NCBI RefSeq assembly: GCF_900155435.1
Contig: NZ_LT700212.1
Span: forward strand, 2,479,626 to 2,543,625
Direction: 5' to 3'
Source: Actinomyces provencensis
Lineage (GTDB): Bacteria; Actinomycetota; Actinomycetes; Actinomycetales; Actinomycetaceae
DNA: 64,000 nucleotides
Shown: piece after piece, positions 19,601 to 27,988 of the stretch
Position numbering within the stretch: the first letter of the stretch is position 1
Layout of the letters: every line of letters begins with the position of its first letter
Notes under the pieces: model-generated
Seen by the model: only the letters and a program-made list of their open reading frames with translations
Databases searched by the model: none
What the model was told of the DNA's origin: nothing
Position numbers and translations under genes: made by a program

Positions 19601-20169
19601 ACGCGGATGTCCGACAGTTCGGGGCTGGATGCGACGTACTGGGCAATGCGTCGCGCCTGGTCGGTGACCAGTGCGTTCATCGGGTACATGACCAGCGCCG
19701 TGATCCCGGGAGCTCCTTCGGCCGCGGCGCGCCGCGCGTGGTCCAGCAGGGGCAGCAGGAACGACTCGGTCTTGCCGGACCCGGTGCCCGTGGTGACCAG
19801 GGTGGGCTGAGGTTCGTGTCCGAGTGAGGTCAGCCGCTCGAAGGCCGCCGCCTGGTGGGCGTGGGGCACGAATCCGTCGGGCAGCCAGCCCAGCGGGTTC
19901 CGCCATTCCGCGGGAGCCGCTCGGAACGGCAGACGCAGCCGGTAGTAGGGCCCGCGGAAGATCCCCGTCTCCGGGTCGCGCAGGAAGCGGCCGAGCTGCT
20001 CCCGTGTGTCCTGGTCCCCCAGCGCGTAGGTGGTCGTCAGGTACTCCGTGAGGGCGTCCTGGACCTCCTCCGCCAGCAGGCTGGGCAGGGTCGGGGTGAA
20101 CGGCAGTGTCGGCATGGACAGCGTCGTCGGGACGAACTCTGACGAGGGCGGCTCCGTGGGCTGGGTCAT
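13612..20169 (-). CDS. Giant DEAD-type helicase with DUF1998 region, DrmA/DrmB-like fusion
   Basis: The 2,185-residue protein begins with a superfamily 2 helicase: Q-motif-like segment, Walker A GTGSGKTE (about 130), DEFH box (about 255), and motif VI YLQRVGRAGR (about 1086). A coiled segment follows, then a cysteine-rich DUF1998/MZB-type region (about 1480-1655) with CGVV, CPSR and the CTCN...CHHC cluster. The last 500 residues include PDYRL...EVYLDG at about 1760-1780, reminiscent of a PD-(D/E)xK or Vsr-like core, not proven. DISARM splits such a protein into DrmA (helicase) and DrmB (DUF1998); Druantia DruE is another long helicase with DUF1998. ATG 20169 (GTG at 20172) follows AGGGGG and overlaps the methyltransferase stop. 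Confidence 0.82.
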   Translation of the reverse strand: MTQPTEPPSSEFVPTTLSMPTLPFTPTLPSLLAEEVQDALTEYLTTTYALGDQDTREQLGRFLRDPETGIFRGPYYRLRLPFRAAPAEWRNPLGWLPDGFVPHAHQAAAFERLTSLGHEPQPTLVTTGTGSGKTESFLLPLLDHARRAAAEGAPGITALVMYPMNALVTDQARRIAQYVASSPELSDIRVGLYIGGNGRNRAMSADHVIDHREELRSHPPQILLTNYKMLDLLLLDPRHRGLWAGAAESLQYLVLDEFHTYDGAQGSDVAMLLRRLGLALGIAEEGRPLGRITPVATSATLGDAGDTAPMRELARTVFGCDFPPDCVITERRRTPEEFLPPDDEGSHDLVPPRPEALADLPAPESEVPESWVPLVQCVFGGRAPEAMTDGRPDPVLVGRLLAKHPMTRLLLEAIGTHPAAPDTVLRTLQVRTLNLFPWYSDDPAAQARNIQALDRLLALYSFARVQTPRGLRSFLEVQVQLWVRDVSHLLRAVDESPQFSWEVGAAREPETHFLPAAYCRACGASGWMSMVQEASDSLEAGAGEIWRSALDPRGRSRIRVLMTGGETSDCRYLDADTLELFGPSTPAREREEKHLVRVHVPVTGDDAKRETCPACGSRDSVRFVGTSAATLLSVCLTQEFGSTHLPRGEKKTLVFTDSVQDAAHRAAFIEARAFTFNLRGALVRKLGELGGAATLTDLADSLGRGEADKGRLPDEDLYLVTPPDFIRRRNWDGEWLARDRGGSRHKKLAERLVQEAHLEAGLNSRIGRTLLMTGTWSLDLDVDVRELAEEMAEAHRNSQGFLPDSNTGERTGTRAYAVWIYGVLSHLREAGGISHGYLTRLRQGNLARWHVGGGARGTDMRRFGPGRPAPGFLSAGRVAQDGGRETDEIPLSGTARTWLGDWTRKCLADTGAGVGRLLGDLAEACTRRGLLDRVSMRNGGVNFGLLPDRIVVSLEEPVRLACSDCDHVEIAAPGRVALWEGAPCPRMRCEGTLSIATEARPEGRFYRQLYRQGIRRIIAREHTALLEREEREDLERSFIQHTSPVDPNVLACTPTLELGVDIGDLSTVALASLPRTSANYLQRVGRAGRSDGNAFVLTAVHVRPSTEQRFENPLDLIDGPVRPPAAYLRATELVRRQFLASVLDRASRTGELGTAPGLYPELMRQGLEEGTWMRRLVDLVRADGPALVDGFLSAFPPEARDSRASLLTYASDELEGQCQDLIDRWQAKRRTLRARIDEVSRTVKDLEDRGHLDDSEKNDLDRCRGEVRGLVLQSERHNGTSRSQDPEELFTSMAREGLLPTYNLVDDGTDLEAHLWWRAEDDSTTAKPEALDLTYSRPAETALTELAPGSWFYAGGRRLQVDAVERGIIGDDAPTMRAICPECGWLGDLTDACPHCGSVGVAEVGQHAVTMPLKAVSSQANLDDTTISDQQDERVRTRYLTATSVVAEDVTRAWRSTRTTFGAEMLARATIRRYNLGRPASGGRRVRIAGAEYSAPGFEVCAGCGVVREREEAEDRVRHRGYCPSRRGVETDYDTMYFTHALQTQAVRILLPELAAVDEGERIAFQAALQLGVREDFGGDPHHLTVHSTVESREEGPRAYLVLADTVPGGTGYLDRYADPAALREILEKARTVLENCTCNETGQDGCHHCVLGVVGDADLGSASRDRSLSAIEALLDDWETEDIDSLEDIDIEQHPESVLEAHFMDYLQQWTEAHRGRFTRARGAGGFRNGHLTIEVDGKVRKWDVRAQGHAGSGSLRTVPDYRLSRPDVPGSPTIEVYLDGQRYHADIGDTNRTADDARKRAGLRADRKLVWSLSWDDVDSALTRLTNPAKAEDGVWLPATTRAKVAAALPDDAGKVSALAGGSLELLTTILADPDSSFWGRSALALAKVLMMTGRGTNAVRPVPVAHSRVQAMVDAMVRETLGFDAVPVPRGTVADSMVAPTQGPTGLPVWVLSGVVPAEIDEHLGILTVLDDRDGVSGGEHHLAQWQDWLRLSNILQMLVVTPDGGGHTGRYFGAWTAESLADFESQDLPLTHLGEQPVVALAGVGHPGREDAVEPVPAPAPFPAQPAKAAPGGAGPSSSMVGPDPAWDEALELCVPVMRPFLEDLRAAGLPAPVVGEELESGETFFPIEAQWDVGGVLVALSPEPDTQRDEALVAAGFTVLDLGMGVERAIAALQQEGAGQ

Positions 20170-23100
20170 CACACACGCCCCCCTGTGGTCGTGGAGGTAC
20201 CGGCTCCGGACCCGTCAGGGGCTCCCTGGGCGTCCGCGGCGGCCGTGGTCGGCCCCGAGTACTCACAGGGAGTGCCCGGCGTCGGCACGAACGTCAGGCG
20301 GCCTTCCAGAACCGCCTGGGCGTCGACGTCCTCGGCCCCCGGAGCCTCGGAACCGTCGGCCCGGAGCAGCCCGACGGCTTGGAGCCGCCGTGTGAACTCC
20401 TCGTGGGCCAGCATCATCTCGCGTTCGCGGTCGGCCTTGTGGAACGGCGCCTCATAGTGCTCGAGGAACGCTGAGAACCTGACGTCCGTGCGGATCGCGT
20501 CGCTCGGCTGGTCGCGCTGCGCATCGAGCCCCGCGTCCTCCATGGCGGCCACGTAGTCCATGAGGCTCGGGAAGTCAGTCTTCTCCTGGTGGACACCATG
20601 GGCCTGGTGGTCCTTCGCGATCTGGTGACCCGCGCAGTCGAACCACATGTTGTGCTCGTACTTGCGCAGGACCCCGAACTGGACGCGGTAGATCAGGCAC
20701 AGTTGCTCGGCGGTCAGCCCCAGCATGATCGCGCCCAGGGCATCGGTCTCGACCAGGGCCGCCCGCCGCTCGAAGTCGGAGCGCAGCGGGGTGTCCCATG
20801 TCCACTCGCCCGTCGGCACGGTGAGCTGTGGCCAGGCGGAGAACGCGGGAGTCCATGCGTCGTCGACGACGGTCAGAGGGGCAAGGGAGTTCCAGAGGTC
20901 CTCGTAGTCCCGGGTCAGGCAGTTGAGGCGCAACGTGCGCAGGAGCAGATAGGGCCAGGCTGGGTGCTTTGTTGGGCTGGGGAGTTTCTGGATGAACTCG
21001 GGATGGACGTGCGTCTGTCCCGAGACCTTCGTGAGAAAGTCATAAGGGAGGGACGACCACAACCCGCACGTGAGGACAGTCGCCAATGGATCCGGACTGC
21101 CGGTTGGGGCGTTCCGAAAATCTCCGTCAGGAGATTTTCGCGCATGGACATGTGCTGCACCTCGTGGGATCAGGGCCGGAATCAGGGTGCGCTCCATGTT
21201 GGCATCGCACATACTCCGAACCGCCACACGCCAATAGTCCCAGCTTGGCCGCCCGCCCCACTGATCCATTCCCGCGTCATAGCGTGCACGACCACAAGCT
21301 CGTCTGTAGTTCGTGCGAGGAATCGACTCAGAAGGAAGAGTTTCAAGATTCCATCGAATGTAGTCATCCTTCCCGAAGCCACTTGGTCCCGCCGTCTGAA
21401 ACAACGGTGTCGCAAGCCAGAAGTTCGGACCCTTCAAGATCACGTCGAACCATGAAGCTGGCTCGCACTTATCTTGGACGATGTAGCCAGATTCTTTGGA
21501 AGTCTTCTCGTTCCATCCCGCCGAGACCTGCACCTCGAGTTCTCCGAACTGGACTTTCGAAAGGGCAAACTGTTCGAGAATCCGCTGATGCTCACTCAAG
21601 TATGGACGCACCATTCGCGCTTGGACCGCTTGCGTTCTCGGCGGATCGAACAGTAGTGACCACGTCTTTAGAACCGCCACATCGACTCTCAGAATCCGCG
21701 ACGGGTGCGGGCGCGTGTCCCAATTTCCCTCTCCATCCTTGATTGCCGGGACCGCGCCTTCGTTTTCCATTGAAATCGAGTCGTCTATCGTTTGTGGAAT
21801 ATGAATTCCCGCGGCTTGGATGAATTGAGGTTGGTGCGGAGTTCCATAAACATTGACGCCGAAAACTCTCGTCCCACCAATCTCTAGGAAGAGCCCCAAT
21901 TGATTGTCAAACTGCCAATGCCGCCGCAACCTCCGATACGTGTTCTCCCGCAGCACACCGCCCTTCGGGTCCAAGAAGTGTCCCTCAGGATGGATCAGCC
22001 CGACGATGCCCGTGGGAGACATAGACCGCCAGGTCCGCTCCATGAAGTTCACGTAGAGATTGGTCCGCAGTCCCTTGAGAATCGCGTGCTCGGCGGAGTC
22101 ACTCAGGACGGCGACGGTTCCCATCCCTGACGTCAGATCCATCAAGTACCGCTTGCGCACTGCCGGATCCTCAAGCACTTCTGCGCGTCTGTTCCGGAAC
22201 GTTTCCACCGAGATCCGGTCCTCCAGCATGAACCATGGATCACTCTCGGCGAGGGTGGCATCATCCTTCCAGTCAGGCCTTACCCACGGCGGGTTCCCCA
22301 CCTGCAGGTCGAAACCCCCGCGTTGGAACACCTGGGCGAAGTCGAGCTCCCAGTGGAAGAAGCCCTCGCGAGCGGCGATCTCCTGGACGACGCTCAGCCA
22401 CTGGTGTGCACCCTGGACCTCGAACATCGTCGGCATCCGGTGGAACGACCGCTCGAACTTCTCAATCTCCCCAAGTTCATCGAAGTCGTTCCCCAATGTC
22501 AGGAAGTCCTCGTTGAGCCCCTTGTCCTTGACCTCGATCCCGAGCAGGTCCGTGCATGTCGCCAGCCACTCCTCCCAGGTCGGCAAGAGGTCAACCTGGT
22601 CCAACGGCCAAAAGCTCAACGCACACCATGCGTCCATGACCAGCCGCAGGCGCTGGTACATCGAGTCCGGATCCGCCAGCGCGCTCTCGATCTGCTCGCG
22701 CGTCACGGTCGAGTGAGTGGGTTCAGCTGCGCGCCCCCACACGTCGATGTCACGCGAGGCCTCAGTCTCACTGATCTCCAGACGCTTGGCAGCGATCTCC
22801 CACAGGCGCTCGACCCGTCGCGCCAACGATGCCAATGTCTTGAGCTGCGTGGCAGTCGGCTGCCGGAGCATCCCCCGCTTCCAGGTCTTCATGGTGGCGA
22901 CCTGGTCGGGAGCCAGCTCCTTCGCCTGCTTCGCCCCGGCCACGGCTCCCCACGTGTCACTGGGCAGCAGGAAGTGGTGGATGTCGCCCTTCTCGAGACC
23001 TCCGAGAGGCAGGTCGGCCAGCCCGTGATCCTCGGGCGGCGTCTTCCACCACTTGGACTTCGACCTCCTCAGGGCCGACAGGTCATAGGTGGCCCGACGG

Positions 23101-25073
23101 GCTCCGATCAGGGAGTTGCCCCGCTTGAGGTGCAGGCCGAACCAGGGGGCAGCGAGCTTCGGCTGCATGACGTTCAGCCACATCGACACCTCGGCCAGCT
23201 CCACGGCCGTGTCGTTGAGGTCGACACCGTGGACCCGGTGCAATGCGATCCAGGCCTTGACCCGGCGGCGTTCCTCAGGCAACTCGTCGGCGGGGATCCG
23301 CTGGTCCAACTCGTCCTGGCGACGCTCCAGGTAGGCCTCCGCCAACTGGTTGACGGCCTCGTTCGCGAATGCACCCGACCCCAGGGCGGGCTCGCAGACG
23401 CGGAACTCCAGGATGTCCTGGGCGCTGGTCCCGTCGTTCAGCAGTTCGGCCAGTGAATGCTCGACGACGCAGTGGGTGAGGACCTCAGGCGTGTAGAAGG
23501 ACGCAGAACGTTCCCGGTCACGGCCCGACAGGCGGAAGGCGAACTCCCCCGCCCCGTAGCTGCGGACCTTCTCCTCCCCCGTCACGGGGTCGGACCACCG
23601 CACCAGGTCCTCGTCACGGTAGTTCGCGATCTCCCGCGTGGGTACCAGCCACGAGCCCTTCGAAGGGTCGCCCTTCTTGGCGACCTCCACCATCGGTTCG
23701 GTGGTGAGGATGCCGGTGTAGGACATCAGGCCCTCATAGACGGCGCCGAGCTGGTTGATGCCGAGGTTCGCGTACGAGATGTACCCGCGGCGCTTGCCTC
23801 TCTTCGGCTTCGACAGCAGGAGCAGCGTCAGCACCTGCTGCAGGGCGGCGTTGCCCAGCCGGACCGGGTCGGGATCCGTGGGATCACCGTCGATGAGCGT
23901 CGTCCGGCGGCGGTCGAACAGGTCCGCGCGCAGGTCCTCGACCGGCATGACGTCGACGGACGGCAGGTCGCCGGCGACCATGCGGAACAGGATGTCCAAG
24001 GAGTCGTGCAGGTGCGCTCCGTGGCGTTCCTCGTCCGTCGTCAGCGGTTGTCCGATGAGGTCGCGCAGGCGGTCCAGCCCGTATCCCGCGGCGTACTCGG
24101 GAGCTCCCACCGGGACGATACCCAGCTCGGGACGTGCCTCGGCGTAGAGCAGGAAGAGGATGCGGTAGAGGAACCGGAGGGACTCGCGCGCCAGACGCTG
24201 GGGAAGATCCGGATCCGTCAGGTCCAGGTGACGCTCCCCTGCCGTCCGCACGACGTCGCCCGCCAGGATCTCGATGGACTGGCGCAGACCGTCGCGCAGG
24301 TCGTCGGAGACCCCGACGGCGTGGGACGTCGAGTCCTTCGTCAGCTCGTCCATGCCGATCGAGCCGTCGTCGCCCGGCAGCAGGACATCGGCACCGACCA
24401 GTGCGCACAGCGTGGCCAGCCCACCGACAGACGTCAACTCGCGGCGTTCGAACACCGCCAGCAGGTCCACTCCCAGGTACCGGCCCTCGCTCCAGCGTTC
24501 CGCGTCGGTCAGCAACACCCACCGACCGGCCAGGACGACGACGTAGCGCGGCGCGTCCTCGGCGACCAGGATCTCCGACAGTGCTTTCGCCACCTCCGGG
24601 ACGTCCCGCATCACGCCACTCTGATCGGCGACCCGGACGGGCTCCACGAGCCGGGCACCGTCGGACAGCAGGTCCTCCACGGTGTCGACCGGACGGGCGT
24701 CCAGGACGATGAGCGCTGTTCCTGATGGGCCGCTCACGCCCAGCAGCGCCGGGACTTCCATGTCCCGGTCACCCTGGAGCAGGGCGAGATCCTGATCGCG
24801 CTCGATCGTGAGGTCTGCCCGGTCGGTGGGCGCCAGGCCGAGCGCCGTCACCAGTGCGCGGTGCGCGTGGGTGGTCCCGTGGTCATCCCGGTCGCTGCCC
24901 AGGGCCGCCAGGTAGTCATTGATGGTCGAGGCGACCGCGTGCAAGGGGTCGAAACGCCCCTCCTTGTGGGCTGCTTGCCATTCCTTGTACAGGGCGCTGC
25001 GGCGGGTGGGGAACCCCTCCTCCAGCCAGTGGGCGGAGAGGAACTCGGTGTCGTTGCGGATTTCGTCGCCCAT
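20169..25073 (-). CDS. Adenine-specific DNA methyltransferase, DrmMI/PglX-like
   Basis: The 1,634-residue protein has the motifs of a gamma-class N6-adenine methyltransferase: an X-motif-like SASFYTPEVLTH (about 523), the AdoMet site CEPALGSGAF (about 560), GVDLNDTAVELAEVSMWL, and the catalytic NPPW (about 926). The N-terminal 480 residues hold an Eco57I-type variable region. Downstream of NPPW lies the likely target-recognition segment; there GC falls sharply (about 21.0-22.2 kb), pointing to recombination of the specificity region. In DISARM and BREX such enzymes mark host DNA so that unmodified phage DNA is attacked. GGAAGGAG lies six bases before ATG 25073, which overlaps the SNF2 gene stop. 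Self versus non-self marking is inferred. Confidence 0.88.
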   Translation of the reverse strand: MGDEIRNDTEFLSAHWLEEGFPTRRSALYKEWQAAHKEGRFDPLHAVASTINDYLAALGSDRDDHGTTHAHRALVTALGLAPTDRADLTIERDQDLALLQGDRDMEVPALLGVSGPSGTALIVLDARPVDTVEDLLSDGARLVEPVRVADQSGVMRDVPEVAKALSEILVAEDAPRYVVVLAGRWVLLTDAERWSEGRYLGVDLLAVFERRELTSVGGLATLCALVGADVLLPGDDGSIGMDELTKDSTSHAVGVSDDLRDGLRQSIEILAGDVVRTAGERHLDLTDPDLPQRLARESLRFLYRILFLLYAEARPELGIVPVGAPEYAAGYGLDRLRDLIGQPLTTDEERHGAHLHDSLDILFRMVAGDLPSVDVMPVEDLRADLFDRRRTTLIDGDPTDPDPVRLGNAALQQVLTLLLLSKPKRGKRRGYISYANLGINQLGAVYEGLMSYTGILTTEPMVEVAKKGDPSKGSWLVPTREIANYRDEDLVRWSDPVTGEEKVRSYGAGEFAFRLSGRDRERSASFYTPEVLTHCVVEHSLAELLNDGTSAQDILEFRVCEPALGSGAFANEAVNQLAEAYLERRQDELDQRIPADELPEERRRVKAWIALHRVHGVDLNDTAVELAEVSMWLNVMQPKLAAPWFGLHLKRGNSLIGARRATYDLSALRRSKSKWWKTPPEDHGLADLPLGGLEKGDIHHFLLPSDTWGAVAGAKQAKELAPDQVATMKTWKRGMLRQPTATQLKTLASLARRVERLWEIAAKRLEISETEASRDIDVWGRAAEPTHSTVTREQIESALADPDSMYQRLRLVMDAWCALSFWPLDQVDLLPTWEEWLATCTDLLGIEVKDKGLNEDFLTLGNDFDELGEIEKFERSFHRMPTMFEVQGAHQWLSVVQEIAAREGFFHWELDFAQVFQRGGFDLQVGNPPWVRPDWKDDATLAESDPWFMLEDRISVETFRNRRAEVLEDPAVRKRYLMDLTSGMGTVAVLSDSAEHAILKGLRTNLYVNFMERTWRSMSPTGIVGLIHPEGHFLDPKGGVLRENTYRRLRRHWQFDNQLGLFLEIGGTRVFGVNVYGTPHQPQFIQAAGIHIPQTIDDSISMENEGAVPAIKDGEGNWDTRPHPSRILRVDVAVLKTWSLLFDPPRTQAVQARMVRPYLSEHQRILEQFALSKVQFGELEVQVSAGWNEKTSKESGYIVQDKCEPASWFDVILKGPNFWLATPLFQTAGPSGFGKDDYIRWNLETLPSESIPRTNYRRACGRARYDAGMDQWGGRPSWDYWRVAVRSMCDANMERTLIPALIPRGAAHVHARKSPDGDFRNAPTGSPDPLATVLTCGLWSSLPYDFLTKVSGQTHVHPEFIQKLPSPTKHPAWPYLLLRTLRLNCLTRDYEDLWNSLAPLTVVDDAWTPAFSAWPQLTVPTGEWTWDTPLRSDFERRAALVETDALGAIMLGLTAEQLCLIYRVQFGVLRKYEHNMWFDCAGHQIAKDHQAHGVHQEKTDFPSLMDYVAAMEDAGLDAQRDQPSDAIRTDVRFSAFLEHYEAPFHKADREREMMLAHEEFTRRLQAVGLLRADGSEAPGAEDVDAQAVLEGRLTFVPTPGTPCEYSGPTTAAADAQGAPDGSGAGTSTTTGGRV
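21000..22260. other. Low-GC segment inside the methyltransferase gene
   Basis: This stretch contains many A/T-rich codons and, by eye, has GC near 50%, against about 65-70% on either side. Its edges fall inside one uninterrupted reading frame. It begins just after the NPPW motif in the direction of translation and covers the presumed target-recognition domain, so it looks like a swapped specificity cassette. Confidence 0.7.
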
Positions 25074-27988
25074 CACAGGCTCCTTCCGGGGACGATGACC
25101 CCGAGCAGTCGGACATGGGGTTCCCCGGATGCCGCCGATGACTGGATGAGTCGCTCCAGGCGCATGGACTCCTGGGCCACCCTCTGTTCCCGCTTGGACC
25201 GATGACCACTCGCAGGCATCTGCCCGAGCAGGTCCAGGGATCGCTGGCGCCAGGTGTACAGCCGCTCCTGGTCGCTCTGGATGCGCTCGAGCAGATCACC
25301 CTCGAACTCGTCGCGCCGACGTGTGAGCTCTTTGCGGGTGGCCGCAAGCGCAGGCTCGACGCCGCGCGCCAGTGCCTCCACGCTCCAGTCTCCGACGCGT
25401 CCGTCATTGACGCTGTTCGCATCCAGGTGCGCATCGGCCAGGACATGCACCAGGTCGAGGACGGCCGTGTCGGAGCCGTCCTCGCGCAGATGTCCGTCGG
25501 GATCCAGCACGCCCTCGACGGCCCCCGACTGGGCGATGACGACCTGTCCGGCATCGTTGGCCCACGTGGCCTGTGTGAGGAAGACCGGCGCCTCGACAGT
25601 TCCCGCCATGACGGGGACTGTCTGCCGATCCAGCAGTGACATTCCCCGGTCCCCGGCCCACGCGATGACGGGGTGGACGGCGGTGAGGTACTGCGTGTCG
25701 GGCCACGGGTTCGTGGACTGCTGGGCGGAGCGCAGGCGGTCCTCCGCCAACGACTTCGACCCGGTCAACTGGATGCGCCCGATGACCGAGTCCTCCCCCC
25801 GCACCAACTCACGGGGAAGTTGCCGCAGGCGGATCTCCAGGTCCGCGGGGGGTTCGAAGGACACGAGGTCGCGGTCGGGTTCGCGCTCGACGTGCATCGA
25901 CCGGCGCGTGCCCTCCGGCAGGGCGTCGATGATCGCAGCGAGGAAGTCGTCCTGGTCGGGGAAGAGGAGATGCCGTTCGCGCAACGGCACCGGCGCCTCG
26001 ATGTCGACGCTGGTGTCCTCACCGAACAGCGCGGCCAGGAACTGGTCATTGAGCGCCTGCTCCGGCGTCTGGGTGACGTCCTCGACCTGCTGGCCCCGGG
26101 CCAAGGCCTGGGTGATGTCCTTCTCCTCCACGTCGGGGCTGTACTGCGTCTGGCCGACGTCCATGAGGACACCGGCATCGCCCAACGCCTTGTTGGCCTC
26201 GTGCTCCTTGTTGAGCAGGGCAGTGACCACGCGGACCTCGCTGGTGTGCTCCTCGTCCGCCAGGGCCAGGGCGTGGATGGTCGGGGTCCGGAGCTGGCCG
26301 TAGCGATCGATGCGGCCGTTGCGTTGCTGGATGCGGATGAACGACCAGGGAATGTCGTAGTGGATGAGGAGGTGGCACTCCTTGTGGAGGTTCAAGCCCT
26401 CCGAGGCCATGTCGGAAGCGAGCAGGACGCGCAACGGCGAACCCTTCTGCCCGAAGGACTCCACCGTCTCCTGGATCGCGTCGTCGCTCTGCTGGGCATG
26501 GAGCAGACCGATCGCACCATCGGGCAGACCGAGCAGTTCGGGCAGGGACTTCTTCAGGAAGTTCAGGGTGTCGACACGTTCGGAGAACACGACGACGCGT
26601 TCGGGAGAACGCGGTCCGATTCCCATCTCCGTCACCAGGTCGACCAGGGCACGGAGCTTCGCCGGGGTCCCCACCTGCCGCGTGAGGTCCTCCAGGTGAC
26701 CCAGTGCCTCCAGCTCCGCACCCGACCCGCGAACTGCGGCAGCGTCGCCCTCGTCAATGGTTGACGAACTCCCGGACAGGACGCGACGGCGGTTCCCGAT
26801 CGTCGCGAGGAGGGCGGCGGGTGAGGACAGGAAACCCTTGAACAGGGTCCACGGGAACAGGGTCCGGCCGTTGCCGGTCACGGGCGCGACGCCGGATGCC
26901 GGGTGGAGCCACGTCGCGTCGAGTTCCTCCAGGACGGCGCTTTCGGCAGGGGTGGGGGTGACGGGACGGACCTGCGGCTGGGCGCGCTCGCGCCAGCGGT
27001 CCCCGATCTGGGCGGCGACCTCGGGACTGCCTCGGTGGCGGCGGACGTAGAGGTGCTCGATGTCGCTGGCGCTGTAGTGCCTGTTGTCCGCGATGGCGGT
27101 CGGGTCCAGGAGCCCGACCAGCTCGGCGAACGACTCCGGGTTGCCGTTGTGGGGTGTGGCGGAGGACAGGACCAGGGCATCGGAGTTCCGCGCCAGTGTG
27201 CGGGCGAGCTGGTTGTTCTGGGTGCCGCGGTTGATGAGGTTGTGGCACTCGTCGATGACGACCGCGTCCCAGTGGTGCTTCTCGAGGTAGGTCCGGTACC
27301 GGTGAGGATTCTTCAGGGTGTCGATGGAGACGATGACCCGCTTGTAGTAGGAGAACGGGTTGCGCCCGGCTGGCAGCTCGCGCTGGACGCGTTGGATGCC
27401 CTGGGAGTCCAGGCGGACCAAGGGAATGCCGAAGCGGGTCCACAGCTCGGTCTGGAACTGCTTGAGGACGGCGCGCGGAGTGACGACGAGGATGCGCTCG
27501 CCACGGCCACGGGCGATGAGCTCGGACAGGATTATCCCGATCTCCAGCGTCTTGCCCAGTCCCACGGCGTCCCCGATGAGGATGCGGGGACGCAGGTTCT
27601 CCAGGGCCTTCTGTGCGGGGCGGAGCTGGTAGTCGAGCTTGTCGAAGAGACCGCGATGGCCAGCCGCGATGCGCGTGTCATTGAGGGGGACCGCGGAGCG
27701 ACGGATGACGGAGTCCAGCCACAGGCGCGAGGTGAGGTAGTGGGAAGAGGCGTCGGGGACCAGACGGACGTCGGCGGGGTCGAACCGGCGGACTCGGTCG
27801 ATCGCCGTGAAGAACGTCGCGTCCCGGTCGCGGACCAGGGGCGAGATGCCGACGACGTCGAGCTGGAAGCCCTGGGCGGAATCGTGTCGGGACGCCGGAG
27901 AAACCGTGCGGACCAACCATTGCTCGTCGCGGACCATGATGCGCTCGCCGGGAGCGAAGGTCTGGGCCTGGGGGCTCATGTCCGACAA
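25073..27988 (-). CDS. SNF2-family helicase, DrmD-like
   Basis: The product (971 residues from TTG, 968 from the ATG at 27979) is a superfamily 2 SNF2/RapA-type ATPase: Walker A GDAVGLGKTLE (about 137), DECHN (about 244), SSATPHNG, then the C-terminal half with GLLHAQQSDD, LLASDMASEGLNLHKECHLLIHYD and the arginine-finger motif RIQQRNGRIDRYGQ. DrmD of class 1 DISARM is a protein of this kind and is likewise first in its operon, followed by the adenine methyltransferase. I prefer the TTG at 27988, because AAGGGAGA lies eight bases upstream, while it is 17 from the ATG. Upstream codons in the same frame look non-coding. Confidence 0.85.
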   Translation of the reverse strand: MSDMSPQAQTFAPGERIMVRDEQWLVRTVSPASRHDSAQGFQLDVVGISPLVRDRDATFFTAIDRVRRFDPADVRLVPDASSHYLTSRLWLDSVIRRSAVPLNDTRIAAGHRGLFDKLDYQLRPAQKALENLRPRILIGDAVGLGKTLEIGIILSELIARGRGERILVVTPRAVLKQFQTELWTRFGIPLVRLDSQGIQRVQRELPAGRNPFSYYKRVIVSIDTLKNPHRYRTYLEKHHWDAVVIDECHNLINRGTQNNQLARTLARNSDALVLSSATPHNGNPESFAELVGLLDPTAIADNRHYSASDIEHLYVRRHRGSPEVAAQIGDRWRERAQPQVRPVTPTPAESAVLEELDATWLHPASGVAPVTGNGRTLFPWTLFKGFLSSPAALLATIGNRRRVLSGSSSTIDEGDAAAVRGSGAELEALGHLEDLTRQVGTPAKLRALVDLVTEMGIGPRSPERVVVFSERVDTLNFLKKSLPELLGLPDGAIGLLHAQQSDDAIQETVESFGQKGSPLRVLLASDMASEGLNLHKECHLLIHYDIPWSFIRIQQRNGRIDRYGQLRTPTIHALALADEEHTSEVRVVTALLNKEHEANKALGDAGVLMDVGQTQYSPDVEEKDITQALARGQQVEDVTQTPEQALNDQFLAALFGEDTSVDIEAPVPLRERHLLFPDQDDFLAAIIDALPEGTRRSMHVEREPDRDLVSFEPPADLEIRLRQLPRELVRGEDSVIGRIQLTGSKSLAEDRLRSAQQSTNPWPDTQYLTAVHPVIAWAGDRGMSLLDRQTVPVMAGTVEAPVFLTQATWANDAGQVVIAQSGAVEGVLDPDGHLREDGSDTAVLDLVHVLADAHLDANSVNDGRVGDWSVEALARGVEPALAATRKELTRRRDEFEGDLLERIQSDQERLYTWRQRSLDLLGQMPASGHRSKREQRVAQESMRLERLIQSSAASGEPHVRLLGVIVPGRSL

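Noticed and set aside
11309-27988. BREX (phage growth limitation) system
   Set aside because: The methyltransferase resembles PglX, but there is no PglZ phosphatase-like protein, no BrxC ATPase and no BrxL/Lon protein in the operon.
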